From: CBIHON01 sp966211965
GTDB lineage: Bacteria; Pseudomonadota; Gammaproteobacteria; Burkholderiales; Burkholderiaceae_D
Direction of reading: 5' to 3'
DNA length: 47,653 bases
Assembly (NCBI GenBank): GCA_966211965.1
Contig: CBIHON010000039.1
Span: 1-47,653 of the forward strand
Every line of letters starts with the position of its first letter. Position 1 is the stretch's first letter. The notes beneath the pieces are model-generated. The model saw nothing but the letters and a program-made list of their open reading frames with translations, searched no databases and had not been told where the DNA came from. The translations under genes and the position numbers were made by a program. Positions 17,294-24,780 of this stretch are shown in pieces.

Positions 17294-17675
17294 ACAAAAA
17301 CAACAAGCTCCCATGCATGAGCAGAGCGACATCAACGTGCGCGGGGTGATGTGGGGCGGCGTAGCCATTGTGGCTGGCATCGTACTTGCGGTGCTTGCCT
17401 CGTATTTCCTCTTGCAAATGTGGAATGCACCGTCGGGCTCGCAGCCGCTCGGCGGGCCGAATACGGGCTTCGATTTTCAGGTCGCGTCGCCGCAGTTGCA
17501 AGCCTCGCCGCAGCAGGAGCGCGCCCGCTATTTCGCGGAGAAGGAGCGTTTGCTTGATTCCTACGCGTGGATCGACCGGCGTGCCGGCATCGCGCGCATT
17601 CCGCTGGAACAGGCGATGCAAATCATGGCTGCGCGCGACGGCGCGAAGGCTGCTCCATCGAAGGAGCAGCCATGA
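17286..17675 (+). CDS. Small one-helix accessory protein of the ACIII-caa3 operon
   Basis: The ATG at 17286 overlaps the end of actF by eight bases. The 129-residue protein has a short cytosolic N-terminus, one membrane helix (about residues 20-45) and a periplasmic tail. The tail contains NTGFDFQVASPQLQASPQQE and the conserved-looking AEKERLLDSYAWIDRRAGIA followed by RIPLEQAMQIM. No haem or copper motif is present. Position between actF and the Sco gene suggests an assembly or docking subunit; similar small proteins occur in such operons. It might correspond to the small extra subunit of ACIII known elsewhere as ActG, but I cannot show homology. It overlaps the next gene by four bases. Confidence 0.75.
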   Translation: MPEQKQQAPMHEQSDINVRGVMWGGVAIVAGIVLAVLASYFLLQMWNAPSGSQPLGGPNTGFDFQVASPQLQASPQQERARYFAEKERLLDSYAWIDRRAGIARIPLEQAMQIMAARDGAKAAPSKEQP

Positions 17676-18451
17676 TGCGAACCATCTTTCTCGTCGGACT
17701 GTTGTTCGTGGCGGCAAACGCTGGGGCCGGCCCCTTGGTTACTCCGGCGCCATTGCAGGCAGAGTACGTGCAAAAACTCGATGCGCAGTTGCCGCTGCAC
17801 AGCAGCTTCATCGACGACAGCGGAAAGGCGGTCAGCCTGGCTTCCTTTTTCGGGAGGCAGCCGGTGGTGCTGGTGCTCGGTTACTACCATTGTCCGAATC
17901 TGTGCAGCACCTTGATGGATGGCGTACTTGAAAGCCTGGCTGATGTCGGCCTGCCGCCACGTGCCTACCGCGTGCTCGGCGTGAGCATCGATCCATCGGA
18001 AAGCGCCGATGTCGCGGCGCGCAAGAAGGTGTCGTATGCCACGCTGGTCGGGCGCGCCGGCGGCGACTTGCATTTGCTTACCGGGCAAGAGACGCAGATC
18101 CGGGCTCTGGCACACAGCGCCGGATTCGAGTATGCGTACGATGCGGCCAGCGGGCAGTTCGCGCATCCGGCCGGATTTTTCATCGCCACGCCGGAGGGAC
18201 GTATCGCCCATTACTTCATGGGCGTGCGCTTCGCGCCGCGCGACCTGCGGATGGCATTGATCGAGGCATCGGCCGGGCGCATCGGCTCGCCGGTGGACCG
18301 TTTGCTGTTGTTGTGCTCGCATTACGATCCGGCCACCGGGCGCTACAGCACGGCGGTGATGGCAGTGGTGCGGATCGTCTGCGTGGCGGTGCTGGTGCTA
18401 CTGGCCGCATGGATATGGCGGCAGCATACGAGGAAGGCGCTGCAATCATGA
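17672..18451 (+). CDS. SCO1/SenC family copper chaperone for cytochrome oxidase
   Basis: This 259-residue protein has a signal peptide (about 1-20) and a thioredoxin-like domain with the copper ligands CPNLC (Cys74 and Cys78) and His165 (FAHPAGFF). A C-terminal membrane helix (about 232-250) ends in a short basic tail. Sco proteins deliver copper to, or reduce, the CuA site of oxidase subunit II, encoded by the next gene. The anchor is C-terminal, whereas many Sco proteins are anchored N-terminally. ATGATG at 17672 gives two possible starts. It overlaps both neighbours by four bases. Confidence 0.92.
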   Translation: MMRTIFLVGLLFVAANAGAGPLVTPAPLQAEYVQKLDAQLPLHSSFIDDSGKAVSLASFFGRQPVVLVLGYYHCPNLCSTLMDGVLESLADVGLPPRAYRVLGVSIDPSESADVAARKKVSYATLVGRAGGDLHLLTGQETQIRALAHSAGFEYAYDAASGQFAHPAGFFIATPEGRIAHYFMGVRFAPRDLRMALIEASAGRIGSPVDRLLLLCSHYDPATGRYSTAVMAVVRIVCVAVLVLLAAWIWRQHTRKALQS

Positions 18452-19398
18452 ACACGGGCTTCCATCTGTTTCCCGCCAGAGCCTCGTCGTTTGCCGATCA
18501 CTACGATACCTTGTTCCTGGCATTGATGCTGCTGCTTTGGTTCGTCGCCCTCGCGGTCACGGCATTGCTGGTTTATTTCGCCGTCCACTATCGCAAGGGC
18601 TCCGCCGCCGATCGCAGGCGAGCGCCGGTTCGGGGCCGCAAGATCGAAGTGGCGTGGATCGTCATTCCCTTGCTGCTGTTCCTCGCCACCTTCGCCTGGG
18701 CCGCCTACGATTTCACCAAGCTGTACCGCGCGCCGCCGAACGCGATGCCGGTCTTCGTGGTCGCCAAGCAATGGATGTGGAAGCTGGAACACACCAACGG
18801 CAGGCGCGAGATCGATGAACTGCATGTGCCGCTGGGCCAGCCGGTGCGGCTGGTGATGACGTCGCAGGATGTGATCCACAGTTTTTTCGTGCCAGCCTTT
18901 CGCATCAAGCAGGATGTGGTGCCGGGGCGTTATACGACAATCTGGTTTACGCCGACGCAGACGGGGGAGTTCCACCTGTTCTGCGCCGAGTATTGCGGCA
19001 CCGATCATGCCGGCATGCGCGGGCGCATCGTCGTCATGCCACCCGCCGATTTTGCACGGTGGCTGCAGGCCGGCAACGCACAATCGGATATTGCAGCGAG
19101 CGGATTCGAACTGTACCGGCGCTACGGCTGCAGCGGTTGCCACGAAGCAGGCTCCAGCGTGCACGCGCCCGATCTGCATGGCTTGCTCGGGCGCACCGTG
19201 CATCTGCAAGACGGCCGCGCGCTGGTCGCCGATGAAGCCTACGTTCGCGATTCGGTGCTGCTGCCGAAGAAGGACGTAGTGGCAGGCTACGAACCGATCA
19301 TGCCGTCGTTCGCCGGGCAGATCGGCGAGGAAGATCTGCTGGCGATCATCGAATACATTCGTTCCACTGGAGTCAACGATGCACGCGCGAGCAACTGA
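18448..19398 (+). CDS. ctaC: Cytochrome c oxidase subunit II fused to cytochrome c (caa3 type)
   Basis: I chose the ATG at 18448, overlapping the Sco stop (316 residues). Two membrane helices (about 21-47 and 68-90) precede the cupredoxin domain. The CuA ligands are readable: His144 (VIHSFFVP), Cys179, Glu181, Cys183, His187 and Met190 in CAEYCGTDHAGM. A C-terminal cytochrome c domain follows with haem site CSGCH (228-232) and a probable axial Met in PIMPSFAG. The fused cytochrome defines a caa3-type enzyme, which can take electrons directly from a complex III equivalent. Its end overlaps subunit I by 20 bases. Confidence 0.96.
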   Translation: MNTGFHLFPARASSFADHYDTLFLALMLLLWFVALAVTALLVYFAVHYRKGSAADRRRAPVRGRKIEVAWIVIPLLLFLATFAWAAYDFTKLYRAPPNAMPVFVVAKQWMWKLEHTNGRREIDELHVPLGQPVRLVMTSQDVIHSFFVPAFRIKQDVVPGRYTTIWFTPTQTGEFHLFCAEYCGTDHAGMRGRIVVMPPADFARWLQAGNAQSDIAASGFELYRRYGCSGCHEAGSSVHAPDLHGLLGRTVHLQDGRALVADEAYVRDSVLLPKKDVVAGYEPIMPSFAGQIGEEDLLAIIEYIRSTGVNDARASN

Positions 19399-21004
19399 AG
19401 CAGCGGCGGAAAATTATTTGAATGAAGAATTCTCACTGACATCGTGGCTCACCACGCATGACCACAAGCGTATCGCGTGGTTGTACCTGGTGTCGATCAC
19501 CGCTTTCTTTTTTGTCGGCGGTGCGGCCGCGACTCTGATCCGGCTCGAACTGGCGACGCCGCCGGGCGACCTGGTATCGGCCGATACCTACAACCGGCTG
19601 TTCACCGCGCACGGCGTGATCATGGTGTGGCTGTTCCTGATCCCGTCGATTCCTTCGACGCTCGGCAATTTCCTGATGCCGATGATGATCGGCGCGCGCG
19701 ACCTCGCTTTCCCGCGCCTGAACCTGGCGAGTTGGTACATTTACGTGATGGGCGGCGTGGTGACGTTGGGCGCGCTGATCGCCGGCGGTGTCGATACCGG
19801 TTGGACTTTCTACACGCCGTTTTCGACAATGTTTTCCAATGGCCATGTGGCGCTGACGATCACCGGCGTGTTCATCGTCGGCTTCTCGTCGATCCTGACC
19901 GGGTTGAACTTCATCGTCACCGTGCACAAGATGCGCGCGCCCGGCATGACCTGGTTTCGCCTGCCCTTGTTCGTGTGGGCCAATTACGCCACCAGCATCA
20001 TCCTGGTGTTGGCTACGCCGGTGCTGGCGATGACGCTGGCGCTCTTGGCGGCCGACCGGCTGCTGCATGTCGGCGTGTTCGATCCGGCGCTGGGCGGCGA
20101 TCCGCTGCTGTTCCAGCACTTGTTCTGGTTTTACTCGCATCCGGCGGTCTACATCATGATCCTGCCGGCCATGGGCGTGGCCAGCGAGATCATTCCCTGC
20201 TTTGCGCGCAAGCGCGTGTTCGGCTACCGCTTCATGGCATATGCGATTCTCGGCATCGCGTCGATCGGCTTTTTGGTCTGGGGGCACCATATGTTCGTGT
20301 CCGGTCAGTCGGTGTATGCCAGCATGGTGTTTTCGCTGCTCAGTTTCTTGGTGGCGATTCCGTCGGCGATCAAGGTATTCAACTGGACCGCGACGCTGTA
20401 CAAGGGATCGATCACGTTCTCGGCGCCGATGTTGTATTTGCTCGGCTTCGTCGGATTGTTCACCATCGGCGGGCTGACCGGGCTGGTGCTGGCGTCGCTG
20501 GCGCTGGACGTGCATCTGACCGACACCTATTTCGTGATCGCGCATTTCCACTACATCATGGTCGGCGGTTCGGTCATGGCTTATCTCGGTGGCATTCATT
20601 TCTGGTGGCCGAAGATGACGGGACGCATGTATCCGGAAATGTGGGGCAGGGTGGCCGCGCTGATGATTTTCTTTGGCTTCAACCTGACTTTCTTTCCGCA
20701 ATATTTGCTTGGGTATGAGGGCATGCCGCGCCGCTATCATGCGTATCCGCCCGAATTCCAGTTGCTCAACGTCCTGTCGTCGGCCGGCGCATCGATCCTC
20801 GCGGCCGGCTATCTGCTGCCGCTCGGGTATCTGGGATGGTCGCTGTTCTACGGCAAGCGCGCCGGCGCGAATCCCTGGCACGCCACCGGACTCGAATGGC
20901 AGACGCCGTCGCCGCCGCCCAAGGGCAATTTCGCACAGGTGCCGGTTGTCACCCGGGAAGCGTACGCCTACCATCCCGACACCGGCGTGGAGATGCCGCA
21001 ATGA
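19379..21004 (+). CDS. ctaD: Cytochrome c oxidase subunit I (haem-copper, A2 class)
   Basis: This 541-residue protein has about twelve membrane helices. Haem a ligand His78 lies in AHGVIMVW. The CuB/cross-link motif is FYSHPAVY (His254, Tyr258), with further CuB ligands in WGHHMF and haem a/a3 ligands in AHFHYIMVGG. The usual Glu of the D-channel (HPEVY) is Ala here, and a Tyr-Ser pair precedes the His. This YSHPAVY form is the known signature of A2-type oxidases such as those of Thermus and Rhodothermus. It reduces oxygen to water and pumps protons. Confidence 0.97.
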   Translation: MHARATEAAAENYLNEEFSLTSWLTTHDHKRIAWLYLVSITAFFFVGGAAATLIRLELATPPGDLVSADTYNRLFTAHGVIMVWLFLIPSIPSTLGNFLMPMMIGARDLAFPRLNLASWYIYVMGGVVTLGALIAGGVDTGWTFYTPFSTMFSNGHVALTITGVFIVGFSSILTGLNFIVTVHKMRAPGMTWFRLPLFVWANYATSIILVLATPVLAMTLALLAADRLLHVGVFDPALGGDPLLFQHLFWFYSHPAVYIMILPAMGVASEIIPCFARKRVFGYRFMAYAILGIASIGFLVWGHHMFVSGQSVYASMVFSLLSFLVAIPSAIKVFNWTATLYKGSITFSAPMLYLLGFVGLFTIGGLTGLVLASLALDVHLTDTYFVIAHFHYIMVGGSVMAYLGGIHFWWPKMTGRMYPEMWGRVAALMIFFGFNLTFFPQYLLGYEGMPRRYHAYPPEFQLLNVLSSAGASILAAGYLLPLGYLGWSLFYGKRAGANPWHATGLEWQTPSPPPKGNFAQVPVVTREAYAYHPDTGVEMPQ

Positions 21005-21648
21005 ATGCAGAGCCTGCCCAAGTCGCCAAGCAATTCGATACGCCCGCGCAGCAAAGCGAAGCGGCGACGCTCGGCATGTGGGTCTTTCTCGTCACCGAGC
21101 TGATGTTTTTCGGGCCGCTGTTTTTCGGCTATTACTATGGCCGCAGCCACTATCCAGAGGCGTTCGCTGCGGCCAGTCGCCACACCGACGTCGTGCTGGG
21201 CACGATCAATACGGCGCTGCTGCTGACGTCCAGCATGCTGATGGCGATTGCGGTGGAAGCGCGCAAGGCGAGAGCCACGCGTCTGGCGATGCGCCTGCTG
21301 TGGATCGTCGCCGCGCTCGGCATCGCGTTTCTTGCGATTAAAGGAATCGAGTACCGGCACGAATGGCAGGAGCACCTGGTGCCGGGCGTAGAGTTCTCGT
21401 TCCCGCAAGACCGCTCCGGGGCGGCGCAGATGTTTTACTTCCTCTATTTTGGAATGACCGGCCTGCATGCATTCCATCTGACCATCGGCATCGTGTTGCT
21501 CTGCGTGTTTGCCGTCGGCCTCGCTAGAGGCGCGCAGAATTTTGCCAGCGCCGAGCGGATCGAGGTGGCGGGTCTGTACTGGCATTTTGTCGATGTGATC
21601 TGGATCTTTCTCTATCCGATCCTGTACCTGGTGGGGAGGAGCGGATGA
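21001..21648 (+). CDS. ctaE: Cytochrome c oxidase subunit III
   Basis: I chose the ATG at 21001 (overlapping the subunit I stop), which gives 215 residues and five predicted helices. Family landmarks are TLGMWVFLVTELMFFGPLFF (residues 23-42), a KGIEYRHEW loop, and the C-terminal FHLTIGIV...GLYWHFVDVIWIFLYPILYL. The short five-helix form is usual for caa3 and SoxM-like bacterial oxidases. Subunit III stabilises subunit I. It overlaps subunit IV by four bases. Confidence 0.95.
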   Translation: MNAEPAQVAKQFDTPAQQSEAATLGMWVFLVTELMFFGPLFFGYYYGRSHYPEAFAAASRHTDVVLGTINTALLLTSSMLMAIAVEARKARATRLAMRLLWIVAALGIAFLAIKGIEYRHEWQEHLVPGVEFSFPQDRSGAAQMFYFLYFGMTGLHAFHLTIGIVLLCVFAVGLARGAQNFASAERIEVAGLYWHFVDVIWIFLYPILYLVGRSG

Positions 21649-21971
21649 ATGGTGAAATGAACGAGGGCGAGAGCAGGCCTGCTTACCGCCGCAGCATGCT
21701 GGTGTGGGCTGCGCTGATGGTTTTGCTGCTGCTGACTTTCGGCAGCGCTTATCTGAAGCTGGGCGCGTGGAACAGCGCGATCAACCTGGCGATCGCGGTG
21801 GCCAAGGCGCTGCTGGTGGCGCTGTTTTTCATGCATCTGCGGCGCGGTTCAAACCTGGTGCGCATCTTCGCAGTCACCGCGCTCGTGACGCTGGCCTTGC
21901 TGTTCGGCCTCAGTCATGCCGACTACGCGACGCGGGGCATTCATTGGGCGCCTTGGCAAACCCCCCCATGA
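21645..21971 (+). CDS. Cytochrome c oxidase subunit IV (caa3 type)
   Basis: This 108-residue protein has three hydrophobic helices. It matches the prokaryotic subunit IV pattern: WAALMVLLLLTFGSAYL, NLAIAVAKALLVALFFMHLR and a third helix ending GLSHADYATRG. It is the last clearly functional gene of the operon. A 13-codon frame overlaps its stop (21968) but has no supporting features. Confidence 0.9.
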   Translation: MNGEMNEGESRPAYRRSMLVWAALMVLLLLTFGSAYLKLGAWNSAINLAIAVAKALLVALFFMHLRRGSNLVRIFAVTALVTLALLFGLSHADYATRGIHWAPWQTPP

Positions 21972-21984
21972 ATTTCGGAGCTTT

Positions 21985-22137
21985 CCTGTGCAAGGTCATC
22001 GCACCTTGACCTGCTTGCCACTTGTCCCACCGTCTCTTCCTCTGCGGGCGACCGCTCGCGCACGTTCTTCCCGCCGGTCGCCTGCTCGACCGCGCTCAGG
22101 AAGTCCTCGCCCCGGCGCACCACGTCATGCTCGATCA
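21985..22137 (-). pseudogene. Unidentified protein fragment
   Basis: The minus frame reads DLIEHDVVRRGEDFLSAVEQ, then ATGGKNVRERSPAEEETVGQ. The composition is strongly protein-like (helical, charged), but there is no start upstream and only a short extension downstream. I do not recognise the family. It lies in a cluster of gene fragments after the cytochrome oxidase genes. Confidence 0.3.
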
Positions 22138-22142
22138 GATCG

Positions 22143-22502
22143 ATTGCCTATGCCTGTACGGTGCTGCTGTTACGCATCAGCGGCAACCGGACTTTGTCGA
22201 AGATGAATTCATTCGATCTTGTCGTGACGATTGCATTCGGTTCGATGCTGTCGACGATCCTCATCGATAGCAAAATCTCCCTGGCGGAAGGCTTGGCGGG
22301 GATCGCATTGCTGGTGCTTTTGCAGTTCATCATCACCTGGCTTTCCGTGCGTTGCGTTGTCGTCGTCAAGATAGTCAAGACGCAGCCGGCCTTGCTGTTT
22401 CGGGAAAGCGGCTTCTTGCGGGAAGCAATGAAATCCATGCGTGTACTGTATCGGCGGCGTCGCCGTTTCGATTCCACCATGAACCTAAGGACGACAGCCT
22501 GA
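22143..22502 (+). pseudogene. DUF421 (YetF-like) membrane protein fragment
   Basis: The frame reads IAYACTVLLLRISGNRTLSK, then MNSFDLVVTIAFGSMLSTIL, and on to EGLAGIALLVLLQFIITWLS and TQPALLFRESGFLREAMKSM. This is the core of the DUF421 family: the RISG.RTL.KM..FDLVVT.A.GS motif, then helices and a small soluble domain. The first membrane helix lacks a start codon in frame. The C-terminal 30 residues are replaced by an Arg-rich read-through (YRRRRRFDS), indicating a frameshift or deletion near 22440. A GTG at 22161 could start a truncated product. Confidence 0.6.
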
Positions 22503-22541
22503 ACCTCTTCAAGATAAAGTTGCTGAACAAGGCCGAATTAC

Positions 22542-22907
22542 ATGCATCGTGTCATGGCAACCGCGCGCAAAGTACCAGAGAATGACGCCGTCCGCTTCGC
22601 ATTGGCCAGGAACCGGCTCCAGATTTTACGCAAACTGGAGGCCACGCTGGACATGCCGATGGCGATTCTCGGCGCGGTATGGCTATATCTGCTGGTCATT
22701 GAGCTGGTGTGGGGATTGAGCCGCTTCGGGGAGCGCATCACCACCGTCATCTGGATTGTGTTCATCGTCGATTTCATGTTGCGCCTGGCCTTGGCGCCAC
22801 GCAAATTTCGATTCATCCGGCACAACTGGCTCACCGCTGTTTCTCTGCTGCTTCCGGCGCTGCGCTTCTTGCGCATTGGCCGGCGTGGCGATTCTGTTGA
22901 TCTATGA
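22542..22907 (+). pseudogene. Voltage-sensor domain of an ion channel, truncated
   Basis: From ATG 22542 the 121 residues include LARNRLQILRKLEATLDMPM and helices AILGAVWLYLLVIELVWGL, TTVIWIVFIVDFMLRLALAP and WLTAVSLLLPALRFLRIGR. The order S1-S4 with the Arg-containing S4 matches potassium-channel-family proteins. The pore loop (TVGYG-type filter), S5-S6 and regulatory domain are missing. Near 22880 the DNA continues as a cation-efflux (CDF) C-terminus in another frame, so this is a deletion junction. Confidence 0.6.
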
Positions 22908-23235
22908 AAGCCGCAGCCTGCTGGTGGGCGAGGGCGTCGACCGCGACATGGCGCAGGCAATCCGGGCGCTGGCGCAGCAAGACCGCGAGGTGGCATCGGC
23001 GGCGCAACCGCTGACGATGTATTTCAGCCCGGACGATATCTTGCTGACGCTCGATGTGAAATTCCGGCAAGGGGCTTCCGGCGCCGACATCGTGGCGGCG
23101 ATCGACCGCATCGAACGCAGCATCCGTTCGCGCTTTCTTGCAATCAAGCGGATTTATATCGAAGCCAATCCAATCGCGGCAGCGGCACGGGGGACCAGGA
23201 ATGACGAGCAGAGACTTCCTATTGATGCAGCCTAG
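22879..23235 (+). pseudogene. Cation diffusion facilitator (CDF) family C-terminal fragment
   Basis: The frame from about 22879 reads AGVAILLIYESRSLLVGEGV, then DRDMAQAIRALAQQDREV, QPLTMYFSPDDILLTLDVKF and IERSIRSRFLAIKRIYIEAN. This is the last membrane helix (ESR.LL.GE) and cytoplasmic ferredoxin-like domain of a CDF metal/proton antiporter. The N-terminal five helices are absent. The stop codon TAG (23233-23235) coincides with the left end of the 121-bp palindromic repeat. Confidence 0.6.
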
Positions 23236-23353
23236 AGCATTTTTAGCCTGACCGTACGGGCCAATCTCAGGCCTCCGGTGCTCGGCGTACGCCTGTACGC
23301 GTCCGCTCCTCGGCCTGACCTTGACTCCGCACGGTCAGGCTAAAAATGTTCTA
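23233..23353. repeat. 121-bp dispersed palindromic repeat, complete copy
   Basis: The left arm (TAGAGCATTTTTAGCCTGAC..., 23233-23255) and right arm (...GTCAGGCTAAAAATGTTCTA, 23331-23353) are 23-bp inverted repeats with one mismatch. The interior contains further imperfect inverted sequence around GGCCAATCTCAGGCC and GGCCTGACCTTGACTCC. A related copy begins at 47551. Its left TAG is the stop of the CDF fragment and its right CTA is the stop (TAG) of the ZIP transporter on the other strand. As a strong hairpin between convergent frames it may also end transcription. Confidence 0.85.
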
Positions 23354-24109
23354 GCCCAGCTTGCTCAATACAAATGCCGTCAGAAATCCAAGTACCGTGA
23401 TCAAGCCGCTGAAGTTGTGCGCAGCCTCGAACGCTTCCGGAATCATCGTGTCTGCCAGCATGGTGAGAATCGCGCCGGCGGCGACCGCGTTGGTTGCCGC
23501 GAGCACTTCGCCGGAAAACCTGCTGAACACCGCGTAGCCGCTCCACGCGGCGATGCCGCATATCACGGCGATCCCCGACCAGATACCGAAGATATACATC
23601 CTGGAACGGTCCGCTTTCTTCATCCCGGCCGCGCTGGACAAGCCCTCCGGAATGTTCGACAAAAATACCGCGCCCACGGCAACCACGCTGACAGCGCCGC
23701 CGGTGATCATGCTGACGCCGATGACGATTGATTCCGGAATGCCGTCCAGCAGCGAACCGACCGCGATCGCCAAGCCGCTGCCGTCTTGCTGCGATTCCGA
23801 TTTTTGTTGCTGGCCCGAGCGCTTGCGGTGCTTCGCGCCGTAGTTGGCAAGTATTACATTGGCCAGCGTATAGACGGCGGCGCCGCCAATGAAGCCGAGT
23901 GCAGTCGAATCGAAGCCGCCGCGCCGGAATGCTTCCTCCATCAATTCCAGCGACAGCGCTGAAATCAGCACGCCGCTGCCGAAAGCCATCACGGCCGCCA
24001 CCAGGCGTTGTGATAGGTTTGTAAAATAGCCGATCGCCGCACCGATCACCAGTGCAAAGCCGGCCACCAGTCCCCAGAACAAGGCGCGCAACTGTATTGA
24101 CTCGACCAT
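23351..24109 (-). CDS. ZIP family metal transporter
   Basis: I chose the ATG at 24109 because GGAGG lies just upstream (the minus strand reads GGAGGCAATCATG); this gives about 252 residues. Eight membrane helices are predicted, with a cytosolic His/Lys/Ser-rich loop after helix III (GAKHRKRSGQQQKSESQQDG). The metal-path motifs are LLDGIPESIVIG in helix IV and SNIPEGLSSA in helix V. ZIP proteins import zinc, iron or other divalent metals; specificity is uncertain. The variable loop has one His rather than a His repeat. The terminal stop lies in the palindromic repeat. Confidence 0.9.
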   Translation of the reverse strand: MVESIQLRALFWGLVAGFALVIGAAIGYFTNLSQRLVAAVMAFGSGVLISALSLELMEEAFRRGGFDSTALGFIGGAAVYTLANVILANYGAKHRKRSGQQQKSESQQDGSGLAIAVGSLLDGIPESIVIGVSMITGGAVSVVAVGAVFLSNIPEGLSSAAGMKKADRSRMYIFGIWSGIAVICGIAAWSGYAVFSRFSGEVLAATNAVAAGAILTMLADTMIPEAFEAAHNFSGLITVLGFLTAFVLSKLG

Positions 24110-24209
24110 GATTGCCTCCATTTCTTTTTGTTCGTGCGGTAGCCGCACCGTTCGGCACGGCTACCGCAGGTCAATGCCGTACTTAGTGCGCGGGGCGGAA
24201 GCGATGAAA

Positions 24210-24404
24210 TCAATGGAGCTTGGCAAGCGCTTCGCTGACATCGATCGGCGCATCGAACTCCTGGTCCGGCAATTCCTCCAGCGATGAGCAGACGTTTTCA
24301 TCGGCGCCGAGCTTCCTGGCATTTTCAATCAGTGCGGCTTTGGATGCCGGATAGTCGACGCCTTTAAGAAATTTTTGAAGTTGAATCGGATTTACGTGTG
24401 ACAT
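24210..24404 (-). CDS. DUF2795 family small protein
   Basis: I chose the ATG at 24404, giving 64 residues: MSHVNPIQLQKFLKGVDYPA, then SKAALIENARKLGADENVC and LEELPDQEFDAPIDVSEAL. The pattern (P.Q.QK.L.G.DYPASK..L...A...GA...V...L..LPD..F..P.DVS.A) is the DUF2795 fold, a small helical domain of unknown role found in many bacteria, often in stress-related contexts. No partner gene is suggested by position; ZIP lies 100 bp downstream on the same strand. Confidence 0.8.
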   Translation of the reverse strand: MSHVNPIQLQKFLKGVDYPASKAALIENARKLGADENVCSSLEELPDQEFDAPIDVSEALAKLH

Positions 24405-24470
24405 GATTTTCACCAATTGGCAGGGAATTACTTCAACGAAGGAGCGCGGCACTAACATCGATTTACGTTC

Positions 24471-24639
24471 ATCTAGCGTCCTGTTCCGTAAATTCGTTGC
24501 ATAAAAGATGACGAGAATCGCGCCGATACCGCGTCAAAAATGCGCGCAAGGCCTCGGCCTTGCTATGCTTTTTTCCTTGTCTCGGCCCGATTTCGCCACT
24601 TTTACTTTTGCAACGAATTTGCGGAATAGGACACTAGAT
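24471..24639. mobile_element. 169-bp MITE-like element with about 31-bp terminal inverted repeats
   Basis: Left end ATCTAGCGTCCTGTTCCGTA (24471 onward, continuing AATTCGTTGCA) and right end TGCAACGAATTTGCGGAATA (24609 onward, continuing GGACACTAGAT) are inverted repeats with three mismatches over 31 bp. The interior (about 107 bp) has a hairpin CAAGGCCTCGGCCTTG and no room for a transposase. The long ends and short non-coding middle fit a miniature inverted-repeat element mobilised by a transposase elsewhere. A short target duplication cannot be called with certainty; CTAG is present within both ends. Confidence 0.75.
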
Positions 24640-24780
24640 TCAATCAATAAGACCGTAAAGCATGGTCAGGATTTCACCGATCAACGCCGCATACGCCGAT
24701 TTCATTGCGTCGGCAAGCATGAAGCTCTCGCGTTCCATCCATGTCTTGCTGCCCGTGAAAAATGAACGTCGACGGTCGCG
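24640..24780. other. Short gap, possible minus-strand gene tail
   Basis: The minus frame from about 24760 to 24661 reads MERESFMLADAMKSAYAALI and ends EILTMLYGLID. It is protein-like but only about 32 residues, and I do not recognise it. It could be a small gene or a remnant cut off near the crystallin-like gene. Confidence 0.25.

Noticed and set aside
19433..21001. Very long minus-strand open frame opposite oxidase subunit I
   Set aside because: It is rich in Arg, His and Gln and has no domains; such frames arise opposite GC-rich membrane-protein genes. Subunit I on the plus strand is certain.
21968..22009. Thirteen-codon frame overlapping the end of oxidase subunit IV
   Set aside because: The overlap pattern resembles the operon's other junctions, but the product is too short and has no support; it is probably the scar of a lost gene.
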